A stretch of 64,000 nt of DNA from an uncultured Prevotellaceae bacterium (GCA_946415365.1 CAMKSE010000001.1:349522-413521), one strand, 5' to 3'; positions 36,723 through 46,344 are shown, counted from the stretch's first letter. Numbers and translations are program-made. The notes: generated by a model from the letters alone, not told the origin.

Positions 36723-37994
36723 ATGATTAATAAAAAAGCTATGAAGCACATTACTCCATTTTATAGGTCCATCAACGAGGACTTTACGCTCGTTGAAGGC
36801 GAGTGCATATCGGTACTTGATACATTCGACTTCAAGTTCGATATGATCTATGCAGATCCTCCATATTTTCTGAGTAATGGTGGAATCAGCCTAAGCAGTG
36901 GAAAAGTGGGTTGCGTGGATAAGGGTGATTGGGATAAGGCACCTACTGTAGAATTTATTAACGAGTTTAACCACAAATGGCTATCAGCTTGCAAAGACAA
37001 GTTGAAAGATGACGGTACTATTTGGATTTGTGGTACACACCACAATATAATCTCTGTTGCAGTTCAATTGTCAAAGCTCGGATTTAAGATTTTAAATGTT
37101 GTGACTTGGAACAAGACAGATCCACCTGACAATATCTCACATCGAGTCTTCAAGCATTCTGCAGAATATATTATCTGGGCCAAGAAGTCTAAACGGGCTT
37201 ACCATCGCTATAATTATGAATTGATGCGTCAGTTGAATGACGGCAAACAGATGACGGACGTGTGGCGTATGCCAGCGGTTGCCAAATGGGAAAAGTCTTG
37301 TGGGAAGCATCCTACCCAGAAACCTTTAAGTCTTTTAGCTAGAATCATTCTAGCATCCACTAAAGAAGGAGATTTGATATTGGATCCATTTAATGGAAGT
37401 GGAACTACTGGCATTGCCGCATCTTTGCTAGGGAGGAACTATCTAGGAATCGATATGGAAAGAGCATATCTTGAACTAGCAAAAAAGCGACGAGAAGAAC
37501 TTGAGAATGAAGATGTACGTCAGGCATATAAAGAGATGGTTCTTGTGGATTTCAATGGTGCTATTCAGGTTGAGAAGCCTCATCATGTGCTTGTTGCTAG
37601 AATTGGATCTGAAGCACAATGGGACTGGTTTGAGAAAGCGCATACCTATATTTTACCCATCAGCAAGATACTTTCAATGCCAAAATTGTTAGGGACAGAG
37701 TATGTATTGGCCTTTCTTGGTAGAAATTCCAAAAAAGCAAAGTTGTGTCGTATCTCCAGATTAAAACCTCAGGTGAAGACAAAGGAACAAATTGCTGAAA
37801 TGGCATCACACACATCGGGTTATAGACCTTCACGCGATAAAACCTACTGGCTTATTCATCTAGAAAAGCCTCTTGATGAAACAAAAGGGAAAATATTTAA
37901 CAAGTCTCGTCTTTTGGATCATCAAGAGGAGCGTGGAGCATACTGGATTAAAGACTATAATGATGCAATCAAGGCATTTGTAGATGTTGAATAG
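36723..37994 (+). CDS. Beta-class adenine DNA methyltransferase with RAMA-like C-terminus
   Basis: 423 residues from the ATG at 36723 (an ATG at 36741 is also possible). The catalytic motif DMIYADPPYFLSNGG comes first and the AdoMet motif ILDPFNGSGTTGIAA later, the order of beta-class amino-methyltransferases such as M.HinfI, with which VVTWNKTDPPDNI and HPTQKPLSLL also agree. The last 150 residues (GTEYVLAFLGRNSKKAKL, SGYRPSRDKTYWLIHL) look like a RAMA domain, a DNA-binding tail of such enzymes. It is the second methylase of the block and probably protects host DNA; its target site is unknown. Confidence 0.85.
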   Translation: MINKKAMKHITPFYRSINEDFTLVEGECISVLDTFDFKFDMIYADPPYFLSNGGISLSSGKVGCVDKGDWDKAPTVEFINEFNHKWLSACKDKLKDDGTIWICGTHHNIISVAVQLSKLGFKILNVVTWNKTDPPDNISHRVFKHSAEYIIWAKKSKRAYHRYNYELMRQLNDGKQMTDVWRMPAVAKWEKSCGKHPTQKPLSLLARIILASTKEGDLILDPFNGSGTTGIAASLLGRNYLGIDMERAYLELAKKRREELENEDVRQAYKEMVLVDFNGAIQVEKPHHVLVARIGSEAQWDWFEKAHTYILPISKILSMPKLLGTEYVLAFLGRNSKKAKLCRISRLKPQVKTKEQIAEMASHTSGYRPSRDKTYWLIHLEKPLDETKGKIFNKSRLLDHQEERGAYWIKDYNDAIKAFVDVE

Positions 37995-38018
37995 CAGTCT
38001 ATCTTTCTAATCAAATCA

Positions 38019-38054
38019 GACAGCAAATCGAAGCTAATTGTTCGATTTGTTGTC
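38019..38054. terminator. Bidirectional terminator between convergent genes
   Basis: Stem GACAGCAAATCGAA / TTCGATTTGTTGTC with one mismatch and an 8-base loop, between the methylase and the sigma gene that point towards each other. Confidence 0.7.
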
Positions 38055-38068
38055 TTAAGAAAGACCTT

Positions 38069-38818
38069 TTATGCTGCCTGATTTATATAGGCAGTATAGA
38101 GGTTAAGGCTCTTAAGCTTTTTCAGCAAAAGCTTTATACGTTTCATGAGCACATAATATGGAATATCATATTTAAAGGCCATAAAATCAAGATCCGAACG
38201 CATCTGGACATAGTCCATGAGGAAATTTACATGAAACTGACTGAGATGTTGCAACAAAAGATGACGCATGGCTTCGCTTTCATTGTTGTATGGCATGTTG
38301 GGCTGTGATACAACGGCTTCTTCGTGAGACCTATTTTGTCTAGAGAAATTATCTTCGTCATCATCTCGTTGCACATCGTTAAATATGTCGAGTGATGTGT
38401 AGTGGAACTCAATATCCTTAATCTTATTATCTGGAATGTGTACAATCTGATGATAATAGTTGATAACATCTATCATGCTCTGCCTGATGCGGTGAACTGC
38501 ATACGAGATGAAACGATTATCGAAGGCGGGATTGAAATGATCGGCAGATGCAATCAATGCTGCATAGCCGGCAGAGACGATTTCCTCTAAGGGGACTTGA
38601 TAACTTCTGAACTTCTCTGCATACTTCTCCGCACACTTTTGAACGAATGGTAGGTTGGCCTCCACAAGTTTGTTGCGGGCTTTGATGTCCCCCTGACGGA
38701 TACGCAGTCCAAGAGCCTTCTCCTCTTCTGTGGTCAGAAGGGTGACATTCTCGAGGAATGCCTCGTAGAAATTTTTGTTTTCATTACAGGTGTCGATGAT
38801 ACGAATAACTTTACTCAT
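38069..38818 (-). CDS. Sigma-70 family factor, paralogue of the 61429 gene
   Basis: 249 residues. Region 2 is plain (KARNKLVEANLPFVQKCAEK, VPLEEIVSAGYAALIASADH, NRFISYAVHRIRQSMID) and HIPDNKIKDIEFHYTSLDIF follows where region 3 is expected. The C-terminal HTH (FMAFKYDIPYYVLMKRIKLL) is divergent. The protein has the same length and order of motifs as the 61429 factor, down to the last residues (QAA), so they are paralogues. It is convergent with the methylase gene. A long leader with two strong hairpins precedes it. Confidence 0.85.
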   Translation of the reverse strand: MSKVIRIIDTCNENKNFYEAFLENVTLLTTEEEKALGLRIRQGDIKARNKLVEANLPFVQKCAEKYAEKFRSYQVPLEEIVSAGYAALIASADHFNPAFDNRFISYAVHRIRQSMIDVINYYHQIVHIPDNKIKDIEFHYTSLDIFNDVQRDDDEDNFSRQNRSHEEAVVSQPNMPYNNESEAMRHLLLQHLSQFHVNFLMDYVQMRSDLDFMAFKYDIPYYVLMKRIKLLLKKLKSLNLYTAYINQAA

Positions 38819-38870
38819 AATAACATTTTTTTAAATGATTAATAAACTAATGATAACTAACAATGAAAAG

Positions 38871-38977
38871 CCCCCTGAAATCTTATGCAGATTCCAGGGG
38901 GAGAAAGATTGCTTAATCACATGTCCTTAGTCATGTTTTTAATAGACCCCTCTATATATAGCCACTAAAAAGAGGGG
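38871..38977 (-). promoter_or_regulatory. Two strong stem-loops in the sigma gene leader
   Basis: CCCCCTGAAATCT / AGATTCCAGGGGG (38871-38901, one mismatch) and CCCCTCT / AGAGGGG (38947-38977) lie 50-160 bases before the start. They may be leader-control elements or, in part, terminators of upstream transcripts. The promoter itself was not found with certainty; the gap 38819-39180 otherwise holds one 22-bp repeat. Confidence 0.5.
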
Positions 38978-39119
38978 CAAAATTCTTATTTTCAGGGGAA
39001 AAAGGCCTAACATTAACTTGTCTTAATTTGATTTAGCAGATTTTTGCAAATTTGCTGAATGTTTAATGGCGGGATTCTTTTTGACGGAATCGATACCGCA
39101 CGGTATTTCCACCATCCCC

Positions 39120-39158
39120 CCCCACGCAGAAAAAAAACTGTATTCTGTATTCTGTATC
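39120..39158 (+). repeat. 22-bp repeat ACTGTATTCTGTATTCTGTATC, copy 3
   Basis: Core at 39137-39158. It lies at the edge of the 870-bp segment duplicated at 46739. Confidence 0.85.
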
Positions 39159-39180
39159 ACATTAAAAAAAGAGGCCGACT

Positions 39181-39990
39181 CTACACGTTCAGCAACTTCG
39201 TCACTTCTGCTGGGTTGAGGGCCCATTCGTAGGTGTAAGCTTCATCGGCATCATCAGCGTTCTCAACTAAGGTAAGGTTCTGGGCCTTGGCCTTCATGTC
39301 GAGAAGCTGACCGATGGAGAGCTTCGTCTCCAACTTGTGGAGCAACGCTTCGATAGATACGCCATCGGCACCTCTTAAGGTCTGAGCCGTAAATGGCATT
39401 TCAAGCCAGATGATTTCACGCTTGGCCACGTCGAGCACACCGAATATCAGCCCCTTGGAGAGATTCCCCTCGCTGACACGAACCATGTGCTGGACGCAAG
39501 ACGGGTCGTAGGCTACCCCATCCTTCTGAGAAACCTCCATCGGATTGGCGGAATTCATCCAACCGACGACCATATTGGGCGAAAGAGCACCTGTAGTGTA
39601 GGCGTTGCAGGAGAAATCGACATACTTGGCGCCAGCTGCCTCCAGTTCAGGCAATGACAGTTCGATATATTCGGCTGTTCCTACCATCTCAGGGATGGAT
39701 TGTATGTCGCCTGAGTGCTTAGCTCCTACACAGGTCAAGTTGTAATAGGCGCACTCTTCAATCTCATTATCTGGCAACGTGATACGAGCGCTCAAGTCCA
39801 TATCGAGGTGCTGGGCATGCAAACCCTTGCCCCACTGGAGGAACAGACGGACGGCATCACCCTCAACAGGGAATCGGGTTCCCATCAGGGCACAGGATGC
39901 ATCCTGAACAGTTGCCGAACGGTCGCCCACGCTGACAGGAATGTTGTACAGCGCGGGATCGATGAAGATGGTCTTCGCCTCTGTCTGCAT
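39181..39990 (-). pseudogene. Truncated copy of the RING gene (C-terminal third)
   Basis: 269 codons matching the C-terminus of the 754-residue RING protein at 46799-49063. From 39421 to 39988 the match to 47039-47606 appears essentially identical; nearer the stop the two copies differ at many positions. The match stops abruptly after CTCTGTCTGC, where unrelated AT-rich sequence begins, and the RING domain is absent. An ATG happens to be in frame at the break, but there is no evident promoter, so a functional product is doubtful. The preserved reading frame suggests a recent event or gene conversion with the intact copy. Confidence 0.85.
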
Positions 39991-40347
39991 ATAATCGAGT
40001 TAATTGCACGATTTTTTGTATTTTCTGAGAAAAAACTTCTCAAGTCTGAAATAATTGTTGTACCTTTGCTCACGGCTTCTAAGTTTGAACTTTATTGTTT
40101 GGCGACTATAAAGTTACTCATTTTCAGTGAGTTGAGCAAACTTCGAAGCTATTTTTATTCCTATTTTATGTTAAATTATGCAGGTGCGCCATCACTTGCG
40201 AAACTTTAGTAATCTATATATTTCAAAAATATTATTTCACTATAGTTTCGCAAGTAATGGCGCACCCTCAAATGTTCAAACTCAATCTTCTGTGACATTG
40301 TCATATTTATTCTATGTGCCTGTCTTCACAGACACATAGATAATATA
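39991..40347. other. AT-rich gap with a promoter-like box and an inverted repeat
   Basis: No gene supported. A box TACCTTTG lies near 40061 on the plus strand with no gene after it. The large inverted repeat at 40183-40266 is listed separately. Confidence 0.5.
40183..40266. repeat. 84-bp inverted-repeat element (MITE-like)
   Basis: 23-bp arms GGTGCGCCATCACTTGCGAA... and their complement (one mismatch) with a 38-bp AT-rich spacer. The GC-rich arms stand out in AT-rich surroundings. No flanking target duplication was clear. Confidence 0.65.
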
Positions 40348-41646
40348 TTAGCCATAAATATTATAATTCGGAGGATACTCTTTATTTATAAATATATTAT
40401 TATCGAAAGCAAGTAAATATGTAAATAGTATTATTAGTGCTAATGTTATAAAAATCAAAATGATGTAAGTTAGCTTTTTCTTTAAGAACTTAGGAATGTA
40501 TTTGTCATATTTGCGGACTAAATAATAAACGTTCAAACAAAATAAAGAGAAAAACGCTGTCAATAAAGATGTAAGAACAAGAGACCTTATTAACTGCATA
40601 TTCGCCAAAGTCGGAAATTGAACATGAAGTAATAAAGAACCTTTATTTGGATTGATTTTATCAAAATCATTTATGTAATATGAATATGTGTCTTTAGGCA
40701 TTAATCCATATGGTAATTGAGAGATAATAACAGGTATATCAAATTTGAGATATAGTTGTTTTATGGGGCAATCAATGTCATAAATAATATCATAATCACA
40801 TTGTGTCAAATCAGCAGCTGATAGTAAATCCATATGATTTATATACTCAGACCATTTACAATCAATCAAACCCTTTAATGGTTCATCTGGATAATTCTTA
40901 AGAACTGTGCTTTTAAATTCTTGTAATTTCCTTGATCCCACTTCTCCAAAAATCCTAATAGAATTATCGCCTAAATATTCTCTAATATTAGCATTTGGTG
41001 CTTTTACAATAGACGAATCAGTAATAAAAGAGGTATAAAGCCTTAAGAATGCGTAATCTTGCTCATTATAATTAATTAATCCAAAATCTTTTTGAGGGTA
41101 TCTTATTACAAAGGGATTAATTGTGGGAATCATGTTGCTCATAAATTCATAATGATAGAGGTGATCTTTATGATACTTGTAATCATCACTCTTGTAATCA
41201 GTATAATCGCCATAAGGAGCTACCGCAATTAAACTGTCTGTATTATAATGGATCAATGCATCGAAACCACTACCTTTTGTACCCGTGTCAATATAATCTT
41301 CAAAAAACTTTTCTCCTGTTATTTGACTTATTGTATTATGTTTGCTATATTCTTTTGAATATGAACTAGAGATAATTAAGTAATCCAAAGTGTCTATAAT
41401 ATGCCTGTTTGAATCTAAGGCACAATTAACACCTTTTATCTTGATAATATTTTTGACAGTTGCCACATTGTATGTCTTAACATAAAAGACTCCAACGGCA
41501 ATCGTTAAAACTAACAACAAACCTGTCTTGCCAAAACTTGCCTTACTTCTTTTTTCATCCTTTTCTTCTGATGAAAGACCCCATGTTCCCCAAAATAGTA
41601 GAACAATTAAAAATGTGATAACTGAAATAATAATAGCAATAATCAT
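40348..41646 (-). CDS. Membrane protein of unknown function
   Basis: 432 residues. Two hydrophobic helices at the N-terminus (MIIAIIISVITFLIVLLFW and LLLVLTIAVGVFYVKT) and two at the C-terminus (LVLTSLLTAFFSLFCLNVYY and LTYIILIFITLALIILFTYL) enclose about 280 polar residues, probably outside the membrane, rich in Tyr and Asp. I do not recognise a family. It has its own promoter box at 41793 and a leader of about 140 bases. The strong AT bias resembles that of the next two genes upstream and suggests they were acquired together. Confidence 0.65.
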   Translation of the reverse strand: MIIAIIISVITFLIVLLFWGTWGLSSEEKDEKRSKASFGKTGLLLVLTIAVGVFYVKTYNVATVKNIIKIKGVNCALDSNRHIIDTLDYLIISSSYSKEYSKHNTISQITGEKFFEDYIDTGTKGSGFDALIHYNTDSLIAVAPYGDYTDYKSDDYKYHKDHLYHYEFMSNMIPTINPFVIRYPQKDFGLINYNEQDYAFLRLYTSFITDSSIVKAPNANIREYLGDNSIRIFGEVGSRKLQEFKSTVLKNYPDEPLKGLIDCKWSEYINHMDLLSAADLTQCDYDIIYDIDCPIKQLYLKFDIPVIISQLPYGLMPKDTYSYYINDFDKINPNKGSLLLHVQFPTLANMQLIRSLVLTSLLTAFFSLFCLNVYYLVRKYDKYIPKFLKKKLTYIILIFITLALIILFTYLLAFDNNIFINKEYPPNYNIYG

Positions 41647-41792
41647 AATCTTATATTTTTTATAATAATCTTTACCTAAGCTAACGGCATTCCGCTTCTA
41701 AGAGAGACAAGTGCACATACGCTTATTGTTAAGAATTAATCTTCTAATTCATATCTCTATAATTTCATTTTGTTATTGTTTTAAGTTATTGG

Positions 41793-41802
41793 TGCAAAGA
41801 TA
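41793..41802 (-). promoter_or_regulatory. Promoter -7 box TATCTTTGCA (minus strand)
   Basis: Exact consensus on the minus strand, about 147 bases before the membrane-protein gene. Confidence 0.65.
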
Positions 41803-41849
41803 AGGAATAATCAGCAATCTTGCAAATAATCTTAGAATATTTTTGGGGA

Positions 41850-41909
41850 ATCATCTATTCCGCCTTGGGGGATGTCGCTCCAGCGGGTGGTGTGACAGGG
41901 ACTGCGGAA
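41850..41909. repeat. 60-bp repeat, copy 1 (CGCTCCAGCGGGTGGTGT core)
   Basis: About 60 bases similar to 46483-46541, from ATCATCTATTCC to GGGACTGCGGAA. It is unusually GC-rich for its location and lies between two gene ends. Confidence 0.65.
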
Positions 41910-41947
41910 ATCGTGCTTGTAGTGGTAGCCCTGACTGCGTCATTTTC

Positions 41948-42961
41948 TTACCGTCTTCCAGATCCTCCACAAGTGGAGCAATTTCCAGAACCTCCACAAT
42001 AATGGCATTTTCTTGTACCATTACATGTCGAACAAACGCGCGTGTTCCCGTAATCTCTTTGAGTACCACTACCATTGCAATGCTGACATCTACCAGAACC
42101 ATGACATCTATATTTATCATAAACTCCCTGAGTAGAACATTTTCCAGAGCCTTGACAGCTGGGGCATAACCTATCTCCTGATGAAGTACCAGATGGAGTG
42201 CTGCTGTTAAAACTTCCAGAATTTTGGTATGTGTCCCCATTATAATTTGTTTGTCCACCATTCATTGATCCTAACGCAGATCCGATAGTTCCAAGAGCAT
42301 TCCCAATTTTGTTCCATCGTTCTGCTCTTCTTTGCTTTTTAATACTTTTCAAGTTCTCTGCTGCTGTGCTATTAGAAGGATCAATTTCCAAAGCTTTCTC
42401 AAAAAATTCTTTTGCTTTTGTGAAATTACCATCAATAGTCTCAAACATCACACCAATATTATTGTAGACTCTAGAATTTAGTCCTTCATAATTGTATGGA
42501 TCCTCACGTAATATTTTAACGTATAATTCAACCTTGCGATCAAGCTCTGAATCTGGCAAGTCATATGCTTGCTGAAAAACTTCCTTAAGATTAGTCTTTG
42601 AATATGATGAGGTACTAACATTTTTTGAGTTGTTGTCACTTTTTGAAATTAACATGCCGTTTGTGTCGAGTTTTATATCTGTATACACAAAAGAGTCACC
42701 CTCTTTGAGTTGTGTCGCAAAGCCCGAATTAAAATAAGTCACATAATGATACAAAGCAGGAATGGCTTCCTTCCCAGAAATATCATAAGCTCCATATTTA
42801 CCGTTTTTCTTGACTTTAAAATATGGATTACCAGAATTTTTACTTTCATATGATATCCCATCGTATTTTATTGGGATAATGAATTTCTCTTCTTTATTCT
42901 CGGCGCCACATAAATCTCCCTTATAAACAATATACCATTCAAAGCCATCATCCTCTTGCAT
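41948..42961 (-). pseudogene. C-terminal part of a frameshifted WG/TPR/zinc-finger protein
   Basis: 337 codons that continue the 43024 gene in another frame. It contains WG-type repeat sequence (FKVKKNGKYGAYDISGKEAI), a TPR-like helical part (FEKALEIDPSNSTAAENLKS) and a DnaJ-type cysteine-rich tail with repeated CxxCxG units (CPSCQGSGKC, CQHCNGSG, CSTCNGTRKC, CHYCGGSGNC). Upstream in this frame the codons of the intervening 62 bases also read as a sensible WG sequence joining the two parts. It therefore was, or under frameshifting still is, the second two-thirds of one protein of about 517 residues. Confidence 0.78.
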
Positions 42962-43023
42962 TTTTCGTTTAAAGAAGTTGTCGTCTGACAGAATATCCTT
43001 TTTTTCTAATTTGATGCCTAAAT

Positions 43024-43503
43024 CTATCCATTCTTTAAGGTTCTCATCAAGATAAGCCCCAAAGCTATCTCCATAATAAGTAACAGCATAATATTGGGGG
43101 GTACAATCTCTTTACCTTTCAAATCACAGGCACCATCTTTATCATTTTTTGTAACTCCAAAATATTTATAGCCATCATTGGTAACTTGATATACAATCAT
43201 ACTATACCCCCTCTCTGTAGAGATAATCTCATTCCCCGATTTATCATATATGCCATGGAAGTCACCTTTTTGGACATCAAAAAAACCACGGTCTGTATTA
43301 TCTGCATGATAATAAGAAACATAATTAAAACCCTTGCTTAGTGGAACAAGAACGTTTCCGTCTTGATCCAAAGCACCATAAGTTTTGTCATCTTTTAACA
43401 AATACCATTTCGTTCCATCTTTATGTTCTTGAAGAGTTTTTTCTTGTGAGACACATAACAAAGAATTGAAACATAATGCAATAAGAAACAATATTTTTTT
43501 CAT
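43024..43503 (-). pseudogene. N-terminal part of the frameshifted WG-repeat protein
   Basis: 159 codons with a signal peptide (MKKILFLIALCFNSLLCVSQ) and WG/KWG repeats (YGALDQDGNVLVPLSKGF, FHGIYDKSGNEIISTERG). After GKEIVPP the frame changes at a run of six G on the plus strand (43096-43101) and ends in about 23 unrelated residues. Removing one base of the run restores a continuous frame into the 42961 part. This could be a true pseudogene, a phase-variable run, or a sequencing error in a homopolymer. Confidence 0.78.
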
Positions 43504-43572
43504 AACGTTTTATTTTATAAGATGATATAATATAACGATTTGAAAACTCATTATTTGGAAACGCGTGTTCAA

Positions 43573-46344
43573 TTATTTTACAAAGACCTTCTTGCCTCCG
43601 ATGATGTTGAGTCCCTTGCGTGGCTTATCAAGCCGCTGACCATTGAGGTTGTAGATTGGATCTTCTATTGTTATATTCTGCAATACTCCTTTGATGCTTG
43701 AGGGATTACATCCTTCATATTCTAAATATGATTCTATTGCATCGCTATAGTAATATGGCATCCAGCCTTTAGCTTTCGCTTTAGCTACCATATCGGTAGT
43801 TAAGCCATCACTGGGATATTCTTCTAATGGCCAATGGCTCCATGCTACGTAGAGATAATTGTCCTCTAGTGAATAATTATATGGTAGGCTGTTTATCAAT
43901 TTGTCCCATTCATTGCCTTTTATATTGTTTTTATAGCAATATATAACATTCAGTTTTGAGTTTTTTGAGACATCCAGAGATGTCAACTTGTTTCTTGAAC
44001 AATTCAAATATGATAGATCGGTGAAAAAATCTATTCCTTTCAAGTTATAAATATCACAGTTATCTACATAAATAGTATTTATTCTTTTTATCTCATTTTC
44101 ATTAATGAATCCGTCATTTCCATAATCCTGTTCTAACAAATATTTACGGAAATTGGTATCAGGAAAGTTCTTTTCGTCAATAGCCACACCACTTGCTGGC
44201 GTTTCTTCAGAATACCCCTTTATTATTTCAATGGGTTCACTTCTGTTCACAGTTGTACCGTCACCTAACTGTCCATAGTCATTATGTCCATAAGCCCATA
44301 AACTTTTATTCTTTTTAACTATTAAGGAGTGTCTACCACAAACTGAAACAGATAACACATCATCCATCAGCTTCTTGGGCGAATAAGCAACCCATTCGTC
44401 AAGATAATGGGGATCTTGTCCACAAACCCACAGACAGCCATCTTTCTTTATGATATATGACGAAGAACTTGTAGCCTCTACGAAAATGACATCATCCATA
44501 ATTTTAGTTGGTGTCATCCTGCTTGTTCTTGTGCCGTCACATAATTGACCATATTTGTTATTACCCCAAGCCCAAAGGCTGCCATCAGACTTAATAGCCA
44601 AAGAATGGTCATAACCTGCAGCCGCAGAAACGACATTATCCATAACCCACACGGGTGAGAGCTTACTGCTGGTCGTTCCATTTCCAAGTTGACCTTCACT
44701 ATTCCTGCCGCAAGCCCACAAGCTGCCATCTTTCTTTACAATTAGAGTATGATTCGATCCTGCTGAAACAGATGCAACATTATCCATAATCTTTTCAAAT
44801 TTCGATGTTGCCTTGTCTGTTCTTTTGCCATTGCCAAGTTCTCCTTCAGAGTTTCTTCCACATGCCCATAAACTACCGTCTGTTTTAATGACAAAAGAAT
44901 TCATGATTCCTGTAACAGAGACGACATTATTCATGACTTTTGTTAAGTCATTCACATTTTGGGTTGAGTTGTTTCCAGCTTGTCCATAGTCATTATAACC
45001 AATTACCCATAGGCTGCCGTCATTTTTGACAAATCTTGTTATAGCACTACCACAAGAAACCGACATGACATTCGACACATCAATTTGTGTAGGTGTCTTT
45101 ATATAAGGAGAAGAATAATAAGAGTTTGTTTTATAACATAACTGATTCTTACTATCACTACCAAATGACCACACAGTCCCGTCTTCCCTTATGATAACAG
45201 AATGATCAAAACCTGCTGAGGCTTTTATTACACCTAAAACCGGAGGATCCTTCACTGTAATTACACAACAAGCAGACAAACCATTTCCTGTAGTTGCGCA
45301 AATATTTGTAGAACCTTTAGAAATACCTTGTACATTTCCTGTCGCTCTGTCTACTGATGCAATTCTGGGGTTGTCTGAACTCCATGTTATAGTTGTAGTT
45401 GCATTAGATGGCGTTATCGAATAGTAGGCTTTTGTTGACTCGCCAACTTCTATTGTTGATGATGACAAATATACATAAATATCCGTAGGATAGATGGGAA
45501 GCCAATAATTTACAGTCAGCACGTCACTTGTTATACTGCCTTTGTAAGCAATCGCTTTTAGTGTGCAATTCTCATTAATCTGAATTCCAGACGAGGTATA
45601 TGGTGTACTGCTCCGAGATGGAGTTGTATATCCATCGAGTGTATAATAAATATCAGCGCCGTATTCGCTAGCTGTCAAATAGACAAAGGTGCCTTTTTCA
45701 ACCATTCCACCAGATGGCTTCGCTGTCACAAACAAGCCTTCTACAGTGTAATCGGCTTTCAGAACATCGCTTACTGCGCCCTTCCATGTTGCAATTGCCT
45801 TTAAGGTACAGGGACTATCGATGGTTACACCATAAAAGCCATTATATGGAGTTGAATTTTTGGTAGGTGTAGAACCGTCTAAGGTATAATAATATTTGAC
45901 ATCACCAGAACTAAACCCTTCAACATTCGTAACCCAACAGTTGAAGGTTACCGATTGCCCTTTCTTTACTTTTCCACCAGATGGGCTGACGGAGAAATCA
46001 AAGTATGGTTGGCTCATCAGAATCTGGAACTGATATTCGCCATTATCTTTTTTCCCCATTGTACTGGTATATTCATAATAACATGTGATATAAATTGTAT
46101 TTGATGTATAACCAACTCCTGTTACTTTTATAGATGTCCCATATGAGTGAGAGCATTTAATATAGTCATTATTGGAAGGATAAACCCAACTCGTAACTTT
46201 TAGATTACTCAATATAGTCACATTAGTAGGTAATTTGAATGTTTTTGTTTCGCCAACCTTTAGAGACTCGTAACTCGCTTTCATTACAGTAGTGGCTAAT
46301 AAATAAAGCAAAAAAACTGTTAATGTTCTTTTTAGATTCTTCAT
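43573..46344 (-). CDS. Secreted RCC1-repeat protein with chitobiase-type and Ig-like domains
   Basis: 923 residues with a signal peptide (LKRTLTVFLLYLLATTVM). In order: a beta domain, two chitobiase/beta-hexosaminidase C-terminal-type modules (YYTLDGSTPTKNSTPY and YYTLDGYTTPSRSSTPY), a bacterial Ig-like Big_2 module (TWSSDNPRIASVDRATGNVQ), about six RCC1 repeats (KKDGSLWACGRNSEGQLGNG and similar), a short leucine-rich part (LNCSRNKLTSLDVSKNSKL) and a C-terminal segment (IYNLNGQRLDKPRKGLNII) common in Prevotella surface proteins. It is probably exported and presents a beta-propeller to the outside; its ligand is unknown. It has its own promoter and sits upstream of the frameshifted WG gene. 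Confidence 0.82.
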   Translation of the reverse strand: MKNLKRTLTVFLLYLLATTVMKASYESLKVGETKTFKLPTNVTILSNLKVTSWVYPSNNDYIKCSHSYGTSIKVTGVGYTSNTIYITCYYEYTSTMGKKDNGEYQFQILMSQPYFDFSVSPSGGKVKKGQSVTFNCWVTNVEGFSSGDVKYYYTLDGSTPTKNSTPYNGFYGVTIDSPCTLKAIATWKGAVSDVLKADYTVEGLFVTAKPSGGMVEKGTFVYLTASEYGADIYYTLDGYTTPSRSSTPYTSSGIQINENCTLKAIAYKGSITSDVLTVNYWLPIYPTDIYVYLSSSTIEVGESTKAYYSITPSNATTTITWSSDNPRIASVDRATGNVQGISKGSTNICATTGNGLSACCVITVKDPPVLGVIKASAGFDHSVIIREDGTVWSFGSDSKNQLCYKTNSYYSSPYIKTPTQIDVSNVMSVSCGSAITRFVKNDGSLWVIGYNDYGQAGNNSTQNVNDLTKVMNNVVSVTGIMNSFVIKTDGSLWACGRNSEGELGNGKRTDKATSKFEKIMDNVASVSAGSNHTLIVKKDGSLWACGRNSEGQLGNGTTSSKLSPVWVMDNVVSAAAGYDHSLAIKSDGSLWAWGNNKYGQLCDGTRTSRMTPTKIMDDVIFVEATSSSSYIIKKDGCLWVCGQDPHYLDEWVAYSPKKLMDDVLSVSVCGRHSLIVKKNKSLWAYGHNDYGQLGDGTTVNRSEPIEIIKGYSEETPASGVAIDEKNFPDTNFRKYLLEQDYGNDGFINENEIKRINTIYVDNCDIYNLKGIDFFTDLSYLNCSRNKLTSLDVSKNSKLNVIYCYKNNIKGNEWDKLINSLPYNYSLEDNYLYVAWSHWPLEEYPSDGLTTDMVAKAKAKGWMPYYYSDAIESYLEYEGCNPSSIKGVLQNITIEDPIYNLNGQRLDKPRKGLNIIGGKKVFVK

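Noticed and set aside
21059..37994. Complete Dnd phosphorothioation, Dpd 7-deazaguanine or BREX system
   Set aside because: The DGQHR protein and helicases resemble parts of these, but no dndCDE, dpdA, pglZ or brxC gene is present.
39023..39226. 67-codon minus frame containing IQNTEYSF
   Set aside because: It is the 22-bp repeat read in frame next to the truncated RING copy; no start signals.
40183..40266. Invertible promoter switch
   Set aside because: The 38-bp spacer is short for inversion and no recombinase or promoter box lies inside it.
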